A stretch of 10,802 nucleotides of DNA from an uncultured Pelagibacteraceae bacterium (GTDB lineage: Bacteria > Pseudomonadota > Alphaproteobacteria > Pelagibacterales > Pelagibacteraceae): positions 1-10,802 of the forward strand of contig CACAEM010000017.1 of the NCBI GenBank assembly GCA_902531455.1, read 5' to 3'. A model generated the notes under the pieces. The model worked only from the letters and a program-made list of their open reading frames with translations, did not search any database and was not told the DNA's origin. Both the position numbers and the translations under genes were made by a program. Within the stretch, counting starts at the first letter, position 1, and each line of letters begins with the position of its first letter. This document shows, one piece after another, positions 6,323-10,802 of this stretch.

Positions 6323-7074
6323 TGTTTAAATCAAAAAAACTTTCTAAATTTAAGATTATAAAACATGGTTTTTTTAATCGATTTGGAGGTGTCTCAAAAG
6401 GTATTTATAAAGGTTTAAATTGTGGTCTAGGATCTGATGATAAAATTAGTGATGTTGAGAAAAATATAGAAAAAGTTTGCCAAAAAATTGGCTGTAATAA
6501 AAATAATCTTGTATTATTAAATCAAATTCATAGTAATAATGTTTATAAAATAAGCAAAATTCCAAAGAAAAAATTAAAAGGTGACTCATTAGTAACAAAT
6601 AAAAAAGGGATCGCTTTAGGAATTTTGACAGCTGATTGTGCTCCTGTATTTATATATGACCCAGTTAACAATTTAATTAGTGCAATACATGCAGGATGGA
6701 AGGGAGCATACAAAAAAATAGTATCCACTACATTAAGAAAATTTAAGTCAAGTGGTAGTAATTTTAATGATTTAATAGTTGTAATTGGACCTTGTATAGG
6801 AAAAAATAACTATGAGGTAAGAAGTGATTTCTTGGATAAATTTATTAAACAAAAAAGATCTAATAAAAAATTTTTTAAAACCAAAAGAAATAAAATATAT
6901 TTCAGTTTAATAGATTATATAAAAGACCAACTTGTGAAATTTGGGGTTAAAAACATTGAAATTATTAAGAAAGATACATTTTTATTAAGTAACAACTTTT
7001 TTAGTGCTAGGAGATCAATTAAAAATAAATTAAATGATTATGGTAGAAATATTTCTGTAATTATGATTAAATAA
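6322..7074 (+). CDS. pgeF: Purine nucleoside phosphorylase / laccase-domain protein (YfiH, PgeF family)
   Basis: A 250-residue protein of the DUF152/YfiH/LACC1 family. Characterised members have purine nucleoside phosphorylase and adenosine deaminase activities, and E. coli YfiH (PgeF) was also linked to peptidoglycan precursor editing; older 'polyphenol oxidase' labels come from the laccase-like metal site. The metal ligands are all visible: H70 in LLNQIHSNNV, C106 in LTADCAPVFIYD and H123 in AIHAGWKGAYKKIV. FFNRFGGVSKGIYKGLNCG (18-36) and VVIGPCIGKNNYEV also match, as does the C-terminal FFSARR motif. The ATG shares one base with the preceding stop (TAATG at 6320-6324), so translation is coupled to the methyltransferase gene. 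The lgt-NDUFAF7-pgeF order is conserved in many alphaproteobacteria. Which activity matters in this organism cannot be decided from sequence. Confidence 0.92.
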   Translation: MFKSKKLSKFKIIKHGFFNRFGGVSKGIYKGLNCGLGSDDKISDVEKNIEKVCQKIGCNKNNLVLLNQIHSNNVYKISKIPKKKLKGDSLVTNKKGIALGILTADCAPVFIYDPVNNLISAIHAGWKGAYKKIVSTTLRKFKSSGSNFNDLIVVIGPCIGKNNYEVRSDFLDKFIKQKRSNKKFFKTKRNKIYFSLIDYIKDQLVKFGVKNIEIIKKDTFLLSNNFFSARRSIKNKLNDYGRNISVIMIK

Positions 7075-7088
7075 AATATTCTCAAAAA

Positions 7089-8021
7089 ATGAAGATTCTC
7101 ACTGGAAATAGCAATAAACAGCTAAGTAATAAAATTTCAAAAAATCTAAAAAATAAATTAGTAAATACCAGTATTAGAAAATTTGCGGATGGTGAGATCT
7201 ATATTGAAATTAATGAAAATATACGAGGTAATAGTATTTTTATAATCCAATCAGTGTCCTCACCTGCAAATGATAATTTAATGGAGTTGCTTCTTTGTAT
7301 AGATGCGCTTAAAAGATCATCTGCAAAAAATATTACTACTGTAATACCCTATTTTGGCTATGCCAGACAAGATCGTAAGGTTGTACCAAGAACTTCTATT
7401 TCTGCAAAATTAGTCTCTAACTTAATTACAAATGCAGGAGCTGATAGAGTAGTGACAGTAGATTTACACGCAGGACAAATTCAAGGTTTTTTTGATATAC
7501 CAGTTGATAATCTTTTTGCTACCCCAATCTTTGCAAAGCATATTAAAAGGAAAATTAAAAGTAATAATATAATTTGCGTTGCACCTGACGTTGGAGGAGT
7601 TGAAAGAGCAAGAGCTTTAGGAAAAAAATTAGATGTCGGTTTAGCAATAGTTGACAAAAGGAGACCTAGTCCTGGAAAGTCACAAGTTATGAATGTCATT
7701 GGAAATGTTAAAAACAAAATTTGTATTTTAACTGATGATATAATTGATTCTGGAGGAACAATTGTTAATGCTGCGGATGCTTTATTAAAAAGAGGTGCAA
7801 AAGAAGTTCATGTATATGCAACCCATGGTGTTTTTAGTGGTGATGCAGTAAAAAAAATAAAGAATTCAAAAATTAAAAATTTAGTTATTACAGATAGTAT
7901 AGACAGTTCAGACAAATTAAAAAAAGTAAGAAATATTGAAGTATTATCAATATCAATATTGTTGGCTGAAGCTATAAAAAGGATTTCTAATTCAACATCT
8001 GTTTCAGATCTATTTAAATAA
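7089..8021 (+). CDS. prs: Ribose-phosphate pyrophosphokinase (PRPP synthetase, class I)
   Basis: This cytoplasmic enzyme transfers pyrophosphate from ATP to ribose-5-phosphate to make PRPP for nucleotide, histidine, tryptophan and NAD synthesis. The 310-residue length matches class I bacterial enzymes. Visible signatures are KILTGNSNKQL (2-12), RKFADGEIYIEINENIRG (30-47), IPYFGYARQDRK (86-97) with the ATP-binding arginine and glutamine, VDLHAGQIQGFFDIPVDNL (124-142) containing the catalytic H127, the flexible-loop VDKRRPSP (188-195) with K190 and R192, and the PRPP-binding loop LTDDIIDSGGTIV (214-226). No key residue is missing. The gene begins 14 nt after pgeF without a Shine-Dalgarno site. 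It precedes rplY and pth, an order (prs-rplY-pth-ychF) common in Proteobacteria. Confidence 0.97.
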   Translation: MKILTGNSNKQLSNKISKNLKNKLVNTSIRKFADGEIYIEINENIRGNSIFIIQSVSSPANDNLMELLLCIDALKRSSAKNITTVIPYFGYARQDRKVVPRTSISAKLVSNLITNAGADRVVTVDLHAGQIQGFFDIPVDNLFATPIFAKHIKRKIKSNNIICVAPDVGGVERARALGKKLDVGLAIVDKRRPSPGKSQVMNVIGNVKNKICILTDDIIDSGGTIVNAADALLKRGAKEVHVYATHGVFSGDAVKKIKNSKIKNLVITDSIDSSDKLKKVRNIEVLSISILLAEAIKRISNSTSVSDLFK

Positions 8022-8063
8022 AACTTGTAAAATTAGCAAACTTCGGTTAAAAACCAGCTTTTT

Positions 8064-8780
8064 ATGAGCACAATACAAGCTACAATTAGAGAAACAAAAA
8101 CTAAAGGCCAAGTGAACGAACTAAGAAGTAAAGGTAATGTTCCAGGTATAGTTTATGGTGGAGAACAGCCAAATGAAAAAATCTCAATTACAACCAAAGA
8201 GTTGAAAAATTTAATAAATAAAGAAAATTTTTTGTCTAATGTAATTTCTATTAATTTAGATGGGAAAGAACAAAAGGTTTTAACAAGAAATATTGCTTTT
8301 GACACTGTCACTGATGAGCCTATTCATTTCGACTTAATGAGAATTGTTAAAGGTGGAAAAATTATTTTAGAGATACCTGTGAAATTTATAAACAATGAAC
8401 TATCACCAGGACTTAAACGTGGAGGTGTACTAAATATAGTAAGACGTAAGGTAGAACTAAGGTGTCCAGCAGAAAATATTCCAACTGAGCTTGTTGTAGA
8501 TTTAGAAGGCTTAGATATTGGTACAAGTATAAAAATTTCATCAATTAATTTGCCTGAAAATGTAACCCCTACGATACAAGGGAGAGACTTTGTAATTGCA
8601 ACAGTTGCTGCACCTACTGTAGTTAAAGAGCCAGAAAAACCAGCAGAGGCAGCAGAAGGTGAGGCTACCGAAGGAGTTGAGGCAGCTGCAGAAAGTGGTG
8701 ATAAAACTTCAACTGATGGTGATAAGGCTGAGGGTGAAAAAGCTAAAGAAGAAGACAAATCTTCATCAGATAAAAAATAA
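8064..8780 (+). CDS. rplY: 50S ribosomal protein L25 / general stress protein Ctc, long form
   Basis: This ribosomal protein binds 5S rRNA in the large subunit. The 238-residue protein is the long Ctc/TL5 form: an N-terminal 5S-binding L25 domain (about 3-92) with ETKTKGQVNELRSKGNVPGIVYGG and DEPIHFDLMRI, then a second beta domain (about 97-185) with EIPVKFINNELSPGLKRGGVLNIVRRKVELRCPAENIP and GRDFVIATVA. A low-complexity tail (about 186-238) rich in Glu, Ala, Lys, Ser and Asp ends SSSDKK. Such tails are usual in alphaproteobacterial L25 but vary freely. The tail DNA is visibly richer in G and C than its surroundings because of Ala, Glu and Gly codons. The gene lies 42 nt after prs and is followed by pth after 36 nt; a short imperfect hairpin precedes the start but is too weak to call regulatory. 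Confidence 0.95.
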   Translation: MSTIQATIRETKTKGQVNELRSKGNVPGIVYGGEQPNEKISITTKELKNLINKENFLSNVISINLDGKEQKVLTRNIAFDTVTDEPIHFDLMRIVKGGKIILEIPVKFINNELSPGLKRGGVLNIVRRKVELRCPAENIPTELVVDLEGLDIGTSIKISSINLPENVTPTIQGRDFVIATVAAPTVVKEPEKPAEAAEGEATEGVEAAAESGDKTSTDGDKAEGEKAKEEDKSSSDKK

Positions 8781-8816
8781 TAAATAGTGAAATTTTTTTT
8801 CCAGATTTAATTTGAT

Positions 8817-9377
8817 ATGTTGTTACTTGTAGGTTTAGGAAATCCGACTCCTAATAGTCAAAATAATAGACACAACATTGGTTTTAAGATTGTGGATGCA
8901 ATTAACCAAAAATTTGGACTGTCTAAGCAAAAACCAAAGTTTAAGGGATTATTAACTACTGGAAATATTGGTGATAAGAAAATATATGCAATTAAACCTC
9001 TCACATTTATGAATAATTCAGGAATTTGTATTAGAGAGCTACTTGAATACTTCAAAATAGATGCAGAAAATGTGATTGTATTTCATGATGATCTAGATAT
9101 TGAATTTGGAAAAATTAAAGCAAAGTTTGGTGGATCAAGTGCAGGTCACAATGGAATAGCATCAATTGACAAATTTATAGGCAAGGAATATTCAAGAGTT
9201 CGTATTGGCATAGGAAAGCCAGAAAATAAAATATCTGTTTCTGATTATGTGCTAAACGACTTTAATGAGGATGAACAAGTTCATTTAGATTCAATAACAA
9301 GTAATATAATTGAGTCTTTAACTATATTGATTGATAAAAAATTAGATTTATTTTCTAGCACTGTTAACAACAATTAA
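8817..9377 (+). CDS. pth: Peptidyl-tRNA hydrolase
   Basis: It cleaves the ester bond of peptidyl-tRNAs that drop off the ribosome, freeing tRNA. At 186 residues the length is normal. The active-site set is complete: N9 in LVGLGNP, the catalytic H19 with N20 in NRHNIGF, M65-N66 in KPLTFMNNSG, D91 in HDDLDIEFGKIK, and N112 in GGSSAGHNGIASI, followed by YSRVRIGIGKP. One difference is the loop after GNP, which reads TPNSQNN instead of the usual GxxYxxT/N, so the common Gly and Tyr are absent. They are not catalytic. ATG at 8817 gives the exact family start. The stop abuts the ychF start (TAAATG), so the two are cotranscribed and probably translationally coupled. Confidence 0.96.
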   Translation: MLLLVGLGNPTPNSQNNRHNIGFKIVDAINQKFGLSKQKPKFKGLLTTGNIGDKKIYAIKPLTFMNNSGICIRELLEYFKIDAENVIVFHDDLDIEFGKIKAKFGGSSAGHNGIASIDKFIGKEYSRVRIGIGKPENKISVSDYVLNDFNEDEQVHLDSITSNIIESLTILIDKKLDLFSSTVNNN

Positions 9378-10454
9378 ATGGGTTTTAAATGTGGAATCGT
9401 TGGATTGCCAAATGTTGGTAAATCTACTTTGTTTAACGCTTTAACAAACTCTAATAAAGCACAAGCAGAAAATTTTCCCTTTTGCACAATTGATCCAAAT
9501 ATTGGTATTGTAGCAGTTCCGGATGAAAGACTTGATAAACTAGCTGAAATTTCGACTTCAAAAAAAAAAATAAACACAACAATTTCATTTGTTGATATCG
9601 CAGGTCTTGTTAAAGGAGCCTCTAAAGGGGAAGGATTAGGCAATAAATTCTTATCTCATATTAGAGAAGTTGATGCCATTATTCATATGATCAGATGTTT
9701 TGACTCGGATGATATTCAAAATGTTAACCCAACCGTTGATCCTGTCAGAGATTTAGAAATTATAGAAACTGAAATGAAGTTAGCTGATTTAGAGTCAATT
9801 CAAAAGAGACTTGATAAAAAAAATAAAAAAAATGTTGATATTGAAGAGCTTAAATTATTAGAGGAAGTTCAAAAGATAATCGATGAGGACAGTGATTTAA
9901 CATTGATCACAAATGAATTTGATCAAAAACTTTTAAAAAATAGTGGACTTCTCAGTACTAAACCAAAACTATATGTGTGCAATGTAGATGAGGAAAGTAT
10001 TAAGTCAGGTAACAAATATACTGAGGACTTTATAAAAAAATTTGAAGAAAAAAATACATTGGTAATTTCTGCAGATATAGAAAATCAAATAAACCAATTA
10101 GAGGATGAAAATGAAAAAAAAAATTATATGAAAATGATCAATATGTCAGAGACAGGACTTAATTCATTAATAAGAAAAGGATACGAACTTTTATCATTAC
10201 AAACCTTTTTTACATCTGGACCAGAAGAGACTAGAGCTTGGACTATTAAAAAGCAATCTACAGCACCAAATGCTGCAGGCGAAATTCATACCGACTTTGA
10301 GAAAGGATTTATTAGAGCTGAAACAATTGCTTATGAAGATTTTTTAAATAATCAAGGGTGGTTAAAATCTAAAGAAGCTGGAAAAATGAGATTGGAAGGA
10401 AAAGAATATATTGTTAAAGACGGAGATATTTTAAACTTTCGTTTCAATACGTGA
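9378..10454 (+). CDS. ychF: Redox-regulated ATPase/GTPase YchF (Obg-HflX superfamily)
   Basis: A universally conserved P-loop NTPase that associates with ribosomes; studied YchF/OLA1 proteins prefer ATP to GTP. The 358-residue sequence shows G1 VGLPNVGKSTLFNALT (8-23), the switch II region FVDIAGLVKGASKGEGLGNKFL (71-92) with DIAG in place of the usual DxxG context, and the non-canonical G4 motif NVDE (202-205) in place of NKxD, which is the known basis of ATP preference. A coiled-coil insertion spans about 130-190. The C-terminal TGS-like domain (about 275-357) has FFTSGPEETRAWTIKKQSTAPNAAGEIHTDFEKGFIRAE and ends KEYIVKDGDILNFRFN. It starts directly after the pth stop, with no gap and no Shine-Dalgarno site. 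Runs of 11 A (9560-9570) and 10 A (10114-10123) lie in frame. The 3' end overlaps convergent petC by 24 nt. Confidence 0.97.
   Translation: MGFKCGIVGLPNVGKSTLFNALTNSNKAQAENFPFCTIDPNIGIVAVPDERLDKLAEISTSKKKINTTISFVDIAGLVKGASKGEGLGNKFLSHIREVDAIIHMIRCFDSDDIQNVNPTVDPVRDLEIIETEMKLADLESIQKRLDKKNKKNVDIEELKLLEEVQKIIDEDSDLTLITNEFDQKLLKNSGLLSTKPKLYVCNVDEESIKSGNKYTEDFIKKFEEKNTLVISADIENQINQLEDENEKKNYMKMINMSETGLNSLIRKGYELLSLQTFFTSGPEETRAWTIKKQSTAPNAAGEIHTDFEKGFIRAETIAYEDFLNNQGWLKSKEAGKMRLEGKEYIVKDGDILNFRFNT
9560..9570 (+). repeat. Homopolymer run of 11 A within ychF
   Basis: Eleven consecutive A residues encode the end of Ser and Lys-Lys-Lys-Ile (about residues 61-65 of YchF), just upstream of the switch II motif. 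The reading frame is intact as given. Such runs are prone to sequencing indels and to polymerase slippage. Confidence 0.9.
10431..10454. other. 24-nt antisense overlap of ychF and petC coding ends
   Basis: The last eight codons of ychF (including the stop at 10452-10454) and of petC (stop complement at 10431-10433) occupy the same DNA on opposite strands. There is no intergenic terminator, so the two operons read into each other. Confidence 0.93.
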
Positions 10455-10802
10455 CCAGATTTTTTTCATACTGAAATAAACTAAAATTGTTAAAACAGAT
10501 AAATATATTATTACTCTAAAACCTAGTTTGTGTCTTGTTTCTAAGTGAGGTTCTGCAGTCCATTGTAAAAATGTTGTTACATCCATAGCCATTTGATCTA
10601 CTGTTGCTTTTGTTCCATCAGCATACTCTACAATGTCATCATCCAAAGGAGATGACATTTTAATTTTGTTACCATACATATATTTGTTGTAATAAACACC
10701 ATCATCTAGTTCCATACCTGCGGGTGGCTCATCATAGCCCATTAAGACAGAATAAATATAATTTGCTCCGCCTTTTCTGGCTTTTACAAGAACTGACATA
10801 TC
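10431..10802 (-). CDS. petC: Cytochrome c1 of the bc1 complex, C-terminal part (partial, 5' end outside window)
   Basis: The frame is open to the right edge of the window (codon 10800-10802 reads Asp), so the Met at 10797-10799 is internal; 123 codons plus the stop (10431-10433) are visible. The segment DMSVLVKARKGGANYIYSVLMGYDEPP, then VYYNKYMYGNKIKMSSPLDD, VEYADGTKATVDQMAMDVTTFLQWTAEP, and a final hydrophobic anchor FRVIIYLSVLTILVYFSMKKIW match the end of bacterial and mitochondrial cytochrome c1. The Met in NKIKMSSP (codon 10656-10658) corresponds to the axial heme ligand. The CxxCH heme site would lie upstream, outside the window. Cytochrome c1 is anchored by this C-terminal helix with the heme domain in the periplasm and passes electrons from the Rieske protein to soluble cytochrome c. 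petA and petB would be expected to precede it on the same strand. It overlaps the end of ychF by 24 nt. Confidence 0.94.
   Translation of the reverse strand, partial: DMSVLVKARKGGANYIYSVLMGYDEPPAGMELDDGVYYNKYMYGNKIKMSSPLDDDIVEYADGTKATVDQMAMDVTTFLQWTAEPHLETRHKLGFRVIIYLSVLTILVYFSMKKIWSRIETKV

Noticed and set aside
8025..8053. TTGTAA followed by TTAAAA in the prs-rplY gap as a promoter
   Set aside because: The -35 and -10 matches are poor and such hexamers are expected by chance in this AT-rich DNA.
8045..8063. Small hairpin GGTT-AAA-AACC followed by T5 just before rplY, possible terminator or leader
   Set aside because: The stem is only 4 bp with a weak outer extension and the T run abuts the start codon; too weak to be a terminator or an autoregulatory L25 leader.
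8324..8758. Open frame of 144 codons on the - strand within rplY
   Set aside because: It is the antisense shadow of the L25 gene; its Ser/Pro/Ala-rich translation mirrors the low-complexity tail and shows no domain.
8781..8816. Poly-T tract between rplY and pth as a terminator
   Set aside because: The T8 run has no GC-rich stem before it and pth follows on the same strand within 36 nt.

Overview
The window is a dense, strongly AT-rich stretch of bacterial chromosome. It has very short intergenic gaps and many overlapping genes, and recognisable Shine-Dalgarno sites are scarce. The protein families, the gene order (ubiK-lgt-NDUFAF7-type methyltransferase-pgeF; ilvE-marR-ompR-envZ; a cytochrome c1 gene) and the base composition point to an alphaproteobacterium with a streamlined genome, most likely of the SAR11 / Pelagibacterales type. 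This assignment is inferred from recognised families and composition, not from a database search.

Layout. (1) 2-865: the 3' end of uvrC, then pgsA, both on the + strand and 3 nt apart. (2) 862-1743: ilvE on the - strand, converging on pgsA so tightly that both stop codons lie in one TTAA. (3) 1744-1804: a 61-nt divergent promoter region. (4) 1805-4209: a + strand regulatory operon of a MarR-family regulator, an OmpR-type response regulator and an EnvZ-type histidine kinase, each overlapping the next. (5) 4190-4432: a small - strand gene of the UbiK/BMFP family that overlaps the end of the kinase gene. (6) 4483-10454: a long + strand run of lgt, NDUFAF7/MidA-like methyltransferase, pgeF, prs, rplY (L25/Ctc), pth and ychF. 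(7) 10431-10802: the C-terminal part of petC (cytochrome c1) on the - strand, overlapping the end of ychF and running off the window.

How the genes fit together. Most are core functions: nucleotide excision repair (uvrC), phosphatidylglycerol synthesis and its use in lipoprotein modification (pgsA, lgt), branched-chain amino acid transamination (ilvE), PRPP synthesis (prs), and translation (rplY, pth, ychF). Around these sit a respiratory/quinone group (ubiK, the NDUFAF7-like gene, petC) and one signal-transduction operon. That operon resembles the petP-petR arrangement known next to the cytochrome bc1 genes of Rhodobacter, with a sensor kinase attached.

I see no mobile elements, CRISPR arrays, tRNA or rRNA genes, riboswitches or convincing hairpin terminators, and no intergenic gap exceeds about 61 nt. 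Nothing looks like a new multi-gene system. The points worth a second look are the overlapping divergent promoters, the petP/petR-like operon near petC, the overlapping gene ends, and long homopolymer runs inside essential genes.
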